64,000 nucleotides of DNA from positions 310,001 through 374,000 of the forward strand of contig NZ_CP026362.1 in the NCBI RefSeq assembly GCF_004116955.1. The letters run 5' to 3'. Of this stretch, positions 51,921-59,578 are shown piece after piece; within the stretch, counting starts at the first letter, position 1; every line of letters starts with the position of its first letter. Position numbers and translations under genes: made by a program. The notes beneath the pieces were generated by a model. The model saw only the letters and a program-made list of their open reading frames with translations, made no database searches and was not told the origin of the DNA. The stretch comes from Bacillus vallismortis (GTDB lineage Bacteria; Bacillota; Bacilli; Bacillales; Bacillaceae).

Positions 51921-52127
51921 ATGTACAACCCAAGAGAAATTAATTTAAGCAAAGATACAACAATCGAACAGGCAATTGAGCCGGGCAAAATACAGATCAT
52001 CGTTTTAGACGGGAACGAGGGCACTGCACATGTCCTTGAGGCCCCGGAACATGGAGAAACAATCATTCAAACAATTAAGGGCGGTCTGTCTCGCTTAGAT
52101 TATAGGATCGGCCACAAATTCAAATAG
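51921..52127 (+). CDS. XtrA/YqaO-like small phage protein
   Basis: A 68-residue protein resembling PBSX XtrA and skin YqaO: NLSKDTTIEQAIEPGKIQII followed by a small beta structure. The function is unknown. The ATG follows CAGGGGGCG. A hairpin formed from its stop region follows. Confidence 0.7.
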   Translation: MYNPREINLSKDTTIEQAIEPGKIQIIVLDGNEGTAHVLEAPEHGETIIQTIKGGLSRLDYRIGHKFK

Positions 52128-52145
52128 CAGGGGCTTTCCCCTGCG
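52127..52145 (+). repeat. Small hairpin before a ribosome binding site
   Basis: GCAGGGG, a four-base loop and CCCCTGC lie directly before GGGGGAGG of the next gene, which may be partly masked. No T run. Confidence 0.5.
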
Positions 52146-52159
52146 GGGGAGGAACGGGC

Positions 52160-52444
52160 ATGAAAGAGAGAATTGAACGTTTAAAAAAACTGACATATAT
52201 TCCTCAGAAGGAAATTGCTTGGCTTATTGAGCAAGCTGAACTGGCTGTTAAGCAGCAGGAAATCATCGAGGAAAACAAGCGCCAGCAGGATGTAACGGTT
52301 CATCAATTCCGGCAGGCACAAAAGGACATTCAGTATCTAAGCGGCGATAGGAAGCGATACAAACAGGCATTGGAGAAGATCATTACCAATCTCAATTTTG
52401 CGATAACAGTTGCTCAAAATGAATTGGAGGGTGATGTGAAATGA
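52160..52444 (+). CDS. Coiled-coil phage protein, 94 residues
   Basis: A highly charged, mostly helical protein (MKERIERLKKLTYIPQKEIA at the start) predicted to form a coiled coil over about 20-75. No known function. The ribosome binding site is GGGGGAGG. The stop overlaps the next ATG (ATGA). Confidence 0.62.
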   Translation: MKERIERLKKLTYIPQKEIAWLIEQAELAVKQQEIIEENKRQQDVTVHQFRQAQKDIQYLSGDRKRYKQALEKIITNLNFAITVAQNELEGDVK

Positions 52445-52662
52445 ATTCATACAAACAAATTTGCCCGTACTGCGGTTGCACAGAAGAAGAATGCTATGCC
52501 AACTGGGATTCGGACAGCGACGGAACTGTAACGTGTTCGAAATGCAATAAAGATTATTATTCTATGCCACAGTATCGCTTCGAGGGTTGGCAGCTCGAAA
52601 AAATTTGTGGAGAATGCGGCGAAAAAGAAAGTGAATGCTTTTGCGAGGGGGAAGAAGAATGA
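52441..52662 (+). CDS. Zinc-ribbon phage protein, 73 residues
   Basis: It has two paired zinc knuckles: CPYCGC with CSKC, then CGEC with a Cys-x-Cys near the end. Acidic overall. Possibly a nucleic-acid or protein adaptor. It overlaps both neighbours by ATGA. Confidence 0.68.
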   Translation: MNSYKQICPYCGCTEEECYANWDSDSDGTVTCSKCNKDYYSMPQYRFEGWQLEKICGECGEKESECFCEGEEE

Positions 52663-52916
52663 TCCCTTTACAAGTTGAGCTTCAGCGGGCAGTCAAAGCC
52701 ACGAAAGACGAAGCGATGACAGTTGAGCAGGCGGCGGAATATTTGAAAGTCCATCCAGATTACATACCGGTACTTGTGGCAAAGTCAGACGATCTGAAAA
52801 TGATCGGTGATGAAACAATCATTGCTAAGCGTGATAAGACGAATGGCTGGCTTCTTGGGGCTATTGCGGTGGTTTTATTCTTTGCTATCGCGGTTCTGCC
52901 GGGGATAGGGGGTTAA
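52659..52916 (+). CDS. Small protein with helix-turn-helix-like region and C-terminal membrane anchor
   Basis: An 85-residue protein. Residues about 20-55 resemble an excisionase-like helix-turn-helix (MTVEQAAEYLKVHPDYIPVL), then a single hydrophobic helix (about 62-82, GWLLGAIAVVLFFAIAVLPG) ends the chain. A DNA-binding-like part on a tail anchor is unusual. The ATG follows AGGGGGAAG and overlaps the previous stop. Confidence 0.62.
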   Translation: MIPLQVELQRAVKATKDEAMTVEQAAEYLKVHPDYIPVLVAKSDDLKMIGDETIIAKRDKTNGWLLGAIAVVLFFAIAVLPGIGG

Positions 52917-52919
52917 TGG

Positions 52920-53744
52920 ATGGGGTTTCCGAGAATTTTACACTATCCAGGCAGTAAATGGTCAATGACAGATTGGATCATTAGCCATATGCCCGAGCAT
53001 AAAACATACGTTGAACCTTTCTTTGGATCCGGAGCATTGTTTTTTAATAAGCAGCCTTCGACCATTGAAACGATAAATGATCTGGATAGCAGCGTGGTCA
53101 ATCTTTTCAAGGTGATTCGGGACCATCCGGAAGAGCTTGCAAGATTGATCGAATGGACGCCGTTATCTAGAGAGGAGTATTACGGCTCCTATGACTCTGA
53201 ATCAGGCAATGAATTAGAGGACGCCCGCCGATTCCTTATCCGTTGCTGGCAGGCCATAGGAGCAAAAACAAGTGATCGGACAGGCTGGCGGAGCCTTATC
53301 AGCAGTAACGGGCCTGACACGGCTAAAGAGTGGGGCAAACTGCCGGCAAAGATATTGTTAGTAGCCAAGCGATTGAAAGAGGCACAGATTGAACATCAGC
53401 CGGCTGTCCAGCTGCTTGAAAGATATAAGCGAAAAGAGGTTCTTGTTTACGCTGATCCTCCTTATATCATCGAGACGCGGACAAAGCGGCATTACAAGCA
53501 TGAAATGACAATTGATGATCATGTTGAGTTACTTGAAACATTGGACAAACACCCTGGTCCTGTTCTTCTCTCAGGCTATGCTCATCCAGTTTATGATGAA
53601 CGGCTCAAACATTGGAAAAGAGAAGTCCGGCAAGTATCGGCCGAAGCAGGTGCCAAGCGTGAAGAGGTTTTATGGGTAAATCCGGTTGCTGCTGAACAAA
53701 GTTACTTTCAGCAATCTTTATTCAGCTTGGATGCGCGGCCATGA
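52920..53744 (+). CDS. Dam-type DNA adenine methyltransferase
   Basis: A 274-residue D12-class N6-adenine methyltransferase. The AdoMet motif EPFFGSGALF is at about 32-41 and the catalytic DPPY at 179-182, with LSGYAHPVYDE after it. No restriction enzyme gene is nearby, so it is an orphan methylase that may protect phage DNA or tune expression. The recognition sequence cannot be read from the protein. It overlaps the next small gene by ATGA. Confidence 0.9.
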   Translation: MGFPRILHYPGSKWSMTDWIISHMPEHKTYVEPFFGSGALFFNKQPSTIETINDLDSSVVNLFKVIRDHPEELARLIEWTPLSREEYYGSYDSESGNELEDARRFLIRCWQAIGAKTSDRTGWRSLISSNGPDTAKEWGKLPAKILLVAKRLKEAQIEHQPAVQLLERYKRKEVLVYADPPYIIETRTKRHYKHEMTIDDHVELLETLDKHPGPVLLSGYAHPVYDERLKHWKREVRQVSAEAGAKREEVLWVNPVAAEQSYFQQSLFSLDARP

Positions 53745-53857
53745 TCGAATACAGCTGCCCTGAATGTGGTCACAACGAATTAGATATAAAAATCCGCCCA
53801 GATGAACGCTGCCCTAAATGCGGCTGCGGCATGGGCGTTGAGGAGGAAATAGCGTGA
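53741..53857 (+). CDS. Zinc-ribbon mini-protein, 38 residues
   Basis: Two Cys-x2-Cys knuckles (CPECGH and CPKCGC) in 38 residues, making a minimal zinc ribbon. The start overlaps the methylase stop (ATGA) and the stop overlaps the next GTG (GTGA), so it is well embedded in the operon. Confidence 0.6.
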   Translation: MIEYSCPECGHNELDIKIRPDERCPKCGCGMGVEEEIA

Positions 53858-54420
53858 ATCTACAAAAAATGTTCGAAATGCAAAAGGCGCTTGATGAACG
53901 GATCATAAAAGAAAAGGGGCTTAAAGGTCAGGACTTGCTGCCAAACCTCATTCTTGCCTTACAAGTAGAGCTGGCCGAGTGTGCGAATGAATGGCGCGGC
54001 TTTAAACATTGGAGCAATGACAGGGAGCCAAGAACAAAACATCCGTTAGAAGTTTCACCTAATGGTGCTTTCAGAAAAGGCGGAAACCCTCTACTTGAGG
54101 AATACGTGGACTGTCTGCACTTTATCTTGAGCATTGGGAATAGAATTGGATTTGATAATGGTGCTACGATTCAGCAGATCATGAGACGGGCAGAAGAAAG
54201 GGAATTAGAAACAAATATCGGTATTGTAAAAGCATTTTCACGTTTAATGTCACTTGTGTTCGGTTTCTATTTTTGGATTGAGAATGAGGGAACTTATGTA
54301 AGGTTTTTTGAACGCTTTTTGAATTTGGGTGAAATGCTTGGATTCACGCCTGAACAGATCGAAGCGGCTTACATGGAGAAAAACGCCGTCAATCATCAGC
54401 GTCAGCAGGAGGGGTATTGA
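53854..54420 (+). CDS. Dimeric dUTPase-like (all-alpha NTP pyrophosphatase)
   Basis: A 188-residue all-helical NTP pyrophosphatase of the dimeric dUTPase (dUTPase_2/MazG) type. LALQVELAECANEWRGFKHW (about 34-53) holds the Glu-x2-Glu metal ligands and EEYVDCLHFILSIG (about 84-97) the second Glu and Asp. It would hydrolyse dUTP to keep uracil out of phage DNA. The start is GTG at 53854, after GAGGAGG. Confidence 0.8.
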   Translation: MNLQKMFEMQKALDERIIKEKGLKGQDLLPNLILALQVELAECANEWRGFKHWSNDREPRTKHPLEVSPNGAFRKGGNPLLEEYVDCLHFILSIGNRIGFDNGATIQQIMRRAEERELETNIGIVKAFSRLMSLVFGFYFWIENEGTYVRFFERFLNLGEMLGFTPEQIEAAYMEKNAVNHQRQQEGY

Positions 54421-54812
54421 TGAATCATACCGACAACCCGATCATTTCAGCCGTTATCAGCAAACTAAACGCACAACAGGAAAAGGGGGTTGCCAAGTAC
54501 TGCCAGCCCGTCCAAGTTAATGCCTATGACTTACGCGGCTGGTTGCAACATGCACTTGAAGAAACTCTTGATCATGCAGTCTATCTGGAAGCAGCTATCC
54601 AAACGATCCAAGCGCTTGACGACAATCAAATTATTAAACAAGTTATCAAAGGATTCAATGAAATGGAGGCAGCGCGTGAAAACATCCAACGTTTATATTC
54701 TTCCCGGCATTATAACGGGTGGGATCATGCAATGTCACATTTTAAAGAAATTCTTGTATCGGCTCAATTATTGAAGAGGACAGAGGAAGAAGATAAGGAG
54801 GGCACGGAGTGA
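54420..54812 (+). CDS. MazG-like or DUF5664-type phage protein
   Basis: A 130-residue helical protein. WLQHALEETLDHAVYLEAAI (about 42-61) resembles the Glu-x3-Asp metal site of MazG-like nucleotide pyrophosphatases. It follows the dUTPase-like gene with a one-base overlap, so the pair probably acts on nucleotide pools. The ribosome binding site is AGGAGGGG. Confidence 0.62.
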   Translation: MNHTDNPIISAVISKLNAQQEKGVAKYCQPVQVNAYDLRGWLQHALEETLDHAVYLEAAIQTIQALDDNQIIKQVIKGFNEMEAARENIQRLYSSRHYNGWDHAMSHFKEILVSAQLLKRTEEEDKEGTE

Positions 54813-55156
54813 TGAAGATAAACAGAAAGCCAGCGCGTGTTTTTGATACAAGAAATAACGCCACGTTGTTCACGGGGACAGAACGGGAATGTATGGAGTT
54901 TTCATTAAAAAATTATCCTCATGAAGAATTTCCTCATGTTTTAGTCGGTGTAAATGATGAAGATGAAGAGGAGGATGAATACACAGAATGCCCAAAATGC
55001 GGGAATGATCAGCTTATTGAATATGGCGAAATGACGTTAGGGTTTGAGAAGTCTGTGAAAACAGGGAAATTCTTAAAGCGCGATAAAGAAGGATATCCAT
55101 CTTGGTGGGCGATGAAATGCCGTTGCGGATGGGTAAGCGAAACATTTACCGAATAA
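54812..55156 (+). CDS. Zinc-ribbon phage protein, 114 residues
   Basis: It starts MKINRKPARVFDTRNNATLF, then an acidic linker and a zinc ribbon with CPKCGN and CRCGW (about 60-107). Unknown function. It is the first of four genes whose starts carry a nearly identical AAGGAGGG...GAGTG leader. Confidence 0.68.
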   Translation: MKINRKPARVFDTRNNATLFTGTERECMEFSLKNYPHEEFPHVLVGVNDEDEEEDEYTECPKCGNDQLIEYGEMTLGFEKSVKTGKFLKRDKEGYPSWWAMKCRCGWVSETFTE

Positions 55157-55168
55157 GGAGGGAGCGGA

Positions 55169-55372
55169 GTGACAAGTGAAATGCGATTACAAGCACAGAT
55201 CGACGTTATCGAAAGAGAAAATAAGGAATTGCGCCGCAGGAATGAGGAATTAGGGCAGACGGTCGAACGTCAGAACAAACAGATAATCTCTCAAAATTGG
55301 AGACTGTTGTTTTTCGCTTCATCCTGGATCGTTTATGGAATTGTTAGTGCTATAAAATACTTTTGGGAATAA
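55169..55372 (+). CDS. Coiled-coil tail-anchored phage protein, 67 residues
   Basis: GTG start within the repeated leader. A coiled coil (about 8-42) is followed by one membrane helix (about 45-63). It has the layout of small phage membrane spacers; function unknown. Confidence 0.62.
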   Translation: MTSEMRLQAQIDVIERENKELRRRNEELGQTVERQNKQIISQNWRLLFFASSWIVYGIVSAIKYFWE

Positions 55373-55387
55373 GGAGGGCGTTGAGTG

Positions 55388-55582
55388 ATGGATAGAAAGT
55401 TTGTGAAACAGGTAGGGGCGAGAACGTTCGATGAAGTTGTACAAAAGATGAAAGAGGCCAAGAACCTTGGGTTTTTGGTTGATGTGACTCAGTTTGATGA
55501 AGAGCGTATTTTGCATTCGTGGAGTGATGAAGGGGTTTATAGGATAACTCTGTTTGAGCCTGTGAAGGAGGGAGCTGAGTGA
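55388..55582 (+). CDS. Small phage protein, 64 residues
   Basis: A soluble alpha/beta-like small protein beginning MDRKFVKQVGARTFDEVVQK. The ATG at 55388 is chosen over a GTG one codon earlier by its better spacing from AAGGAGGG. It overlaps the next tiny gene by one base. Confidence 0.58.
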   Translation: MDRKFVKQVGARTFDEVVQKMKEAKNLGFLVDVTQFDEERILHSWSDEGVYRITLFEPVKEGAE

Positions 55583-55647
55583 TGGATAAGCTCAGAGATT
55601 GGATACGGCTGAAACTGATTAGTGAAAGAAGTAGAAGCGATGAGTAA
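55582..55647 (+). CDS. Possible micro-gene, 21 residues
   Basis: A basic 21-residue frame (MDKLRDWIRLKLISERSRSD and one more residue) follows the fourth copy of the repeated start cassette. The strong ribosome binding site argues for translation, but the product may only serve to lead ribosomes to the next gene, whose own site is weak. Confidence 0.4.
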   Translation: MDKLRDWIRLKLISERSRSDE

Positions 55648-55828
55648 AAAACGAGGTATGGCAATATTAGGGCTTGCAATTGCATTCTGTGTAATATTTA
55701 CATTCGGGCTATATATTTTGTTCAAGCCAGGTTTAAACAAAGAGGATTTTGAAGCAATCATGTATAGCTCAGGTATTCCTGTAGGATTGTTTTCCTTGAT
55801 GCTATCGATTTTGATATTAGATAAATAA
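55640..55828 (+). CDS. Two-helix phage membrane protein
   Basis: About 62 residues (MSKKRGMAILGLAIAFCVIF at the start) with two hydrophobic helices (about 5-27 and 43-61). There is no good ribosome binding site; the ATG overlaps the stop of the micro-gene, suggesting coupling. Function unknown. Confidence 0.52.
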   Translation: MSKKRGMAILGLAIAFCVIFTFGLYILFKPGLNKEDFEAIMYSSGIPVGLFSLMLSILILDK

Positions 55829-55847
55829 TCACTTTCAGGGGGATTGG

Positions 55848-56024
55848 ATGGCACTCAGAATATTTTTTCTGCTGACGGGATGCGGATTCTGGACATATTT
55901 CCAACACGATTACCGGCCGGACATGAAAGCGAACATTGCTTTGATCGGGGCAATCATTTCTTTCACGGCTGCGGCTTACTTTAAAGATATTGATAAGTAT
56001 ATAGAGAAGAGGGAAGACAAATGA
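55848..56024 (+). CDS. Small phage membrane protein, 58 residues
   Basis: MALRIFFLLTGCGFWTYFQH, a polar gap, then a second helix near 28-44 and a charged tail. The ATG follows CAGGGGGATT. The stop overlaps the next start by ATGA. Function unknown. Confidence 0.58.
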   Translation: MALRIFFLLTGCGFWTYFQHDYRPDMKANIALIGAIISFTAAAYFKDIDKYIEKREDK

Positions 56025-56224
56025 ACGGATTTTCTGAGATTGAACTTCAAATGATTGTTGATGAATTAAAAAAGGGTATGCCTCTACAACTGCAGCTTGT
56101 TAGCCATACGTCAAAGCTGATTGTGGCTTACTATAAGGAATACAAAAAGAATCCATATGTGGAGCCGGCGGACGTGGTGCCTCTAGCTGTTAAATCCGGA
56201 ATGAATCAAATGGGTCTTAATTAG
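56021..56224 (+). CDS. Small helical phage protein, 67 residues
   Basis: A soluble, mostly helical protein beginning MNGFSEIELQMIVDELKKGM, unknown function. It overlaps the previous gene by ATGA and has GAAGAGGGA upstream. Confidence 0.58.
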   Translation: MNGFSEIELQMIVDELKKGMPLQLQLVSHTSKLIVAYYKEYKKNPYVEPADVVPLAVKSGMNQMGLN

Positions 56225-56234
56225 GAGGAGAAAG

Positions 56235-56390
56235 ATGCTAATAGCCTTTAAAATAGCTCTCTTGCTGGTTCTGATAATCTCTCTTGTTGGTGTTGTAGGA
56301 GAGGAAAAAGATTTACAGCTGAGAAGTCACTTAACTGCAATATGTATCGCGGCAATCATCGGCAACATTGTTACATATGTGCTGCTTTAA
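56235..56390 (+). CDS. Small two-helix phage membrane protein, 51 residues
   Basis: Two hydrophobic helices (about 2-21 and 33-51) around a short charged loop. The ATG follows AGGAGGAG. It has a holin-like outline but lies far from the expected lysis region, so I do not call it a holin. Confidence 0.55.
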   Translation: MLIAFKIALLLVLIISLVGVVGEEKDLQLRSHLTAICIAAIIGNIVTYVLL

Positions 56391-56417
56391 CTGAATAAGT
56401 CCAAGACGGAAAGCCTG

Positions 56418-56467
56418 CGGACACTGAACTTACAGCATTAGCGCTGTTTGTTTGGTGTCCGTTTTTT
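56418..56467 (+). terminator. Terminator of the early accessory operon
   Basis: CGGACAC and GTGTCCG arms with an inner ACAGC/GCTGT stem are followed by TTTTTT. Confidence 0.85.
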
Positions 56468-56525
56468 ATTTCGCAACTATCTGGATGTCTATCGCGATTA
56501 CTAACGGTGAAAGGAGTGATGAGAC

Positions 56526-56657
56526 ATGAAACAGTCCAAAAAGAAGCCATCACAGAAGAAACAGGAGCGCTCAGATCGTTTCTGGCAATCAATGATGAAC
56601 ACGAACATGCAAACACTCAGACGCGGCAAAGGCGGCGCTTATAAACGCAGAAAGTAA
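56526..56657 (+). CDS. Small very basic phage protein, 43 residues
   Basis: About one third lysine and arginine (MKQSKKKPSQKKQERSDRFW at the start). It may bind nucleic acid or a protein. The ATG has AAAGGAGTG upstream, beyond the terminator, so a new promoter or readthrough is needed. Confidence 0.58.
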   Translation: MKQSKKKPSQKKQERSDRFWQSMMNTNMQTLRRGKGGAYKRRK

Positions 56658-56672
56658 AAGGGGAGTTTCAGG

Positions 56673-56858
56673 ATGAAATACGGATTCGCTTATAAAAACG
56701 GAAAGCTTGTAAATATCTTCTGCGGCAAAGAAGAGCTCTATAACGAGTTGAAAGCCTTCTTGGTCAAAACCTTCAGTATCAGCGTGAAAGAGGTATCAAG
56801 GCCTCAATATATCGCAGAGCAAAAAGCAAACAACTGGTATGACACTTACTCTATTTAA
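56673..56858 (+). CDS. Small phage protein, 61 residues
   Basis: A soluble protein starting [20 protein letters not shown], of unknown function. The ribosome binding site is AAGGGGAG. Confidence 0.6.
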   Translation: MKYGFAYKNGKLVNIFCGKEELYNELKAFLVKTFSISVKEVSRPQYIAEQKANNWYDTYSI

Positions 56859-56878
56859 CTATCAGGAGGGAAAGCACT

Positions 56879-57340
56879 ATGACAGATCAAATGATTGCAT
56901 GGGAGATTGAGGAATGGATTCGTGATTATAAATTCATGCTGCGCGAGATCAAAAGGCTCAACCGTGTGTTGAACAAAGTAGACTTTATTAGCGCAAAGCT
57001 CACTGCAAAATACGGGGATGAAGCGAGCATGCCAAGGGGATCAGCAGGCGTCAGTCAGGCTGAATTGCGACAGATGGACCGAAGAGAAAGGCGGCTTCAC
57101 AAATATGAATCTATTGTGCATTACCTGGACAACGCAATGGAACACATTGAAGAAGAAAAGCACCGCATCGTCTATGATTGCATGATGGAAGGGATGAGCT
57201 ACACTGCTATTGCAAACCACCTTGATTGCTCCCGGGATACCATCAGAAAGATCAAAACAGCGATAATCGGCAACATCGTCAATAAAGTCAAAGAAGCCAA
57301 CTTTCTGCAATATTTGAACTCATTTAAATCAGCGGTGTAA
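56879..57340 (+). CDS. ArpU/sigma-like late transcription regulator
   Basis: A 153-residue helical protein. The C-terminal helix-turn-helix (about 105-132; [28 protein letters not shown]) resembles sigma factor region 4, and the N-terminal part is a coiled coil. In Gram-positive phages, proteins of this type directly before the terminase genes control late genes (ArpU, RinA). A terminator and a large inverted repeat separate it from the terminase. Confidence 0.7.
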   Translation: MTDQMIAWEIEEWIRDYKFMLREIKRLNRVLNKVDFISAKLTAKYGDEASMPRGSAGVSQAELRQMDRRERRLHKYESIVHYLDNAMEHIEEEKHRIVYDCMMEGMSYTAIANHLDCSRDTIRKIKTAIIGNIVNKVKEANFLQYLNSFKSAV

Positions 57341-57404
57341 AATGGAAGGCAGGACGGGGAGGCAAAATATTCCGCGTCACCACCAATTTCATATAGTGAT
57401 CTAA

Positions 57405-57438
57405 AGCTCTATGCCCTTAATGGGTGTAGGGCTTTTTT
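57405..57438 (+). terminator. Terminator before the packaging genes
   Basis: A 12-bp stem with several G-T pairs (57405-57416 with 57422-57433) is followed by TTTTTT. Confidence 0.8.
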
Positions 57439-57499
57439 ATATCAAGTAGCAGCAAGCGGAGCGTCATCAGTAAAGGGATGTTCTTTTTATATTCTTTGT

Positions 57500-57557
57500 A
57501 AACTGAGTCCAGTGAATCTCAGACTGCTGGTAAGGCCTCTGAGTATGGGCTCAGTTT
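57500..57557 (+). repeat. Large inverted repeat upstream of the terminase genes
   Basis: AAACTGAGTCC (57500-57510) pairs with GGGCTCAGTTT (57547-57557), with an inner CTCAG/CTGAG stem (57518-57522 with 57539-57543). No T run follows. GTGAATCTC is partly repeated downstream as GTGAATATCTC. The spot, between the late regulator and the small terminase, suits a late control site or a packaging signal. The rest of 57341-57612 shows only the terminator. Confidence 0.55.
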
Positions 57558-57612
57558 AGAGTGAATATCTCCAAAACAAACACGAATTAGAAGGGGGCGG
57601 CGGTGAATGTAG

Positions 57613-58371
57613 ATGGCTGAAAAGCACATTCAGGCGTACAAGGATTACGTCAAAGGCTTGAAATACAAGGACCTTGCCGAAAAGTACGGGGTGTCAGTGA
57701 ACACCATTAAATCGTGGAAGCAGCGGCATGGCTGGGAAAGGAAAAAGGGTGCACCCTCTGAAAAAAGTGTGCACACAAAAAAGGGTGGACAGCCCGGCAA
57801 CAAAAATGCAATAGGAAACAAAGGCGGGGCGGCTCCGGCGGGCAATCAAAACGCTGTGACTCACGGCTTTTTCTCTAAATTCCTGCCAGAAGAAACGCTT
57901 GAGATTATGGAAGAGATTCAGGAGCGTTCGCCTGCTGATATGATATGGGATCAGATACAGATTCAATATGCAGCCATTCTCCGGGCGCAGCGCATTATGT
58001 TCGTGCAGGATAAAGATGACCTTGCAAAAGAGCTGAAAAAAGCAAAATACGTTTACCAACCTCAAGAGGACGAAGATGGCAACGAGTATTTTGAAAAGTC
58101 TATTGCTGAAGAAGAGCTTGAAATACAATTCGCTTGGGATCGTCATGCAACCTTCCTAAACGCCCAATCTCGGGCAATGGGAGAGCTCAGGAGCTTGATC
58201 AAGCAGTTTGACCAGCTGGCCCATGAAGAAGACGAGCGACGCCTTAAATTGGAGCAGATGCGCTTGAATATCGAGAAGGCGAAGAAAGATATTAACGGCG
58301 ATAACGAAAACTCACAGGAAAATGAAGTTGCTACCATGCTGCGGAAGATGGTGAAACCTCATGGAACTTAA
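57613..58371 (+). CDS. Terminase small subunit (YqaS-like)
   Basis: A 252-residue protein. The N-terminal helix-turn-helix (about 12-40; [20 protein letters not shown]) binds the packaging site. The [11 protein letters not shown] and [11 protein letters not shown] motifs near 60-85 are typical of YqaS-type small subunits. A helical oligomerisation part and a charged tail follow. It starts DNA packaging with the large subunit, whose gene overlaps it by 11 bases. The upstream GGCGGTG is the likely ribosome binding site. Confidence 0.88.
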   Translation: MAEKHIQAYKDYVKGLKYKDLAEKYGVSVNTIKSWKQRHGWERKKGAPSEKSVHTKKGGQPGNKNAIGNKGGAAPAGNQNAVTHGFFSKFLPEETLEIMEEIQERSPADMIWDQIQIQYAAILRAQRIMFVQDKDDLAKELKKAKYVYQPQEDEDGNEYFEKSIAEEELEIQFAWDRHATFLNAQSRAMGELRSLIKQFDQLAHEEDERRLKLEQMRLNIEKAKKDINGDNENSQENEVATMLRKMVKPHGT

Positions 58372-59578
58372 CTCCAAGCAACAAGAGGTATGGAATAGCT
58401 TTATTGAAGAGCAACCGAAAATCTTAATATGTAGCGGGGCGAAAAGGGCAGGGAAAACATTCGTGCTCCTTTTGACGTTCCTCGGGCATATCAGCAAATA
58501 TCAAAACATGGGGCTTTCCTTTATCATTGGCGGGGCAACTCAGGCTTCTATAAAGCGGAATATCCTAAATGATTTAGAGCTGATCCTGGGGAAAGAATTG
58601 CGCCTTGATAAAGCAAATGCCGTTGAGATATTCGGCAACCGTGTTTATTGCTTTGACGGTGCAAATGCAGACTCATGGAAAAAGGCAAGGGGTTTTACAT
58701 CAGCTGGCGCATTCTTAAACGAAGCGACGGCACTGCATGATTCATTCGTTAAGGAAGTCATTTCTCGTTGCTCCTATAAGGGTGCAATGGTCATGATGGA
58801 TACAAACCCTGAAAACCCGATGCACACCGTCAAAACGGATTATATCGACAAAGACGGGCAGCGGCTGAAAAACGGCCGGTTGAATATCCGGTCTTTTCAC
58901 TTCTCATTGTTTGATAACAACTTTCTTGATCCTGAGTATGTCGAAAGTATTGTTGCTTCAACACCGAGCGGCATGTTTACAGACCGGGACATTTACGGCT
59001 ATTGGGTTGCTCCGGAAGGCGTAATATACAAGGATTTCAACAAAGACAAGCACTATATCAGTTCTAAAGAGATGGAAAATAAACAAGTCAACTTCACTAA
59101 ATACTTTGCTGGTGTTGACTGGGGATATGAGCACCCGGGTTCTATTGTCGTAATCGGACAAGATGACCAAGGGTGTTTTTATTTGCTCGAAGAACATTCC
59201 AAGCAGCATGAAGAGATTGACTACTGGGTTAAGGTAGCAAAGGACATCAAAGAGCGATACGGCAACATTAATTTCTATTGTGATACAGCACGGCCAGAAC
59301 ACGTTGTTCGTTTCCGACGTGAAAAACTCCGGGCTATCAATGCTGATAAAGCTGTCGTATCCGGTATAGAAGAAGTGGCGCGGCTGTTCAAACAAGAACA
59401 GCTTTTTGTGGTTGAAGACAAAGTTGACCGGTTTAAAAAAGAAATCTTTATGTATGTCTGGAATCAGAAGACAGGCGAACCGGTTAAGGAATGGGACGAT
59501 GTTCTGGACTCTATACGTTATGCCCTTTATACGAACAACAAACCAATGAGACGAAAAGTGAAGGGGGGATCATTGTGA
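58361..59578 (+). CDS. Terminase large subunit (YqaT/PBSX type)
   Basis: A 405-residue packaging ATPase and nuclease. Walker A is GAKRAGKT (26-33), a conserved FLNEATAL near 119 covers the Walker B region, and [14 protein letters not shown] (about 246) opens the RNase-H-like nuclease domain with its Asp. It cuts and pumps phage DNA. Length is normal for the PBSX-type large terminase. Confidence 0.93.
   Translation: MELNSKQQEVWNSFIEEQPKILICSGAKRAGKTFVLLLTFLGHISKYQNMGLSFIIGGATQASIKRNILNDLELILGKELRLDKANAVEIFGNRVYCFDGANADSWKKARGFTSAGAFLNEATALHDSFVKEVISRCSYKGAMVMMDTNPENPMHTVKTDYIDKDGQRLKNGRLNIRSFHFSLFDNNFLDPEYVESIVASTPSGMFTDRDIYGYWVAPEGVIYKDFNKDKHYISSKEMENKQVNFTKYFAGVDWGYEHPGSIVVIGQDDQGCFYLLEEHSKQHEEIDYWVKVAKDIKERYGNINFYCDTARPEHVVRFRREKLRAINADKAVVSGIEEVARLFKQEQLFVVEDKVDRFKKEIFMYVWNQKTGEPVKEWDDVLDSIRYALYTNNKPMRRKVKGGSL

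Noticed and set aside
56235-56390. Holin
   Set aside because: Two short helices fit, but there is no endolysin nearby and lysis genes of this phage type lie far to the right.
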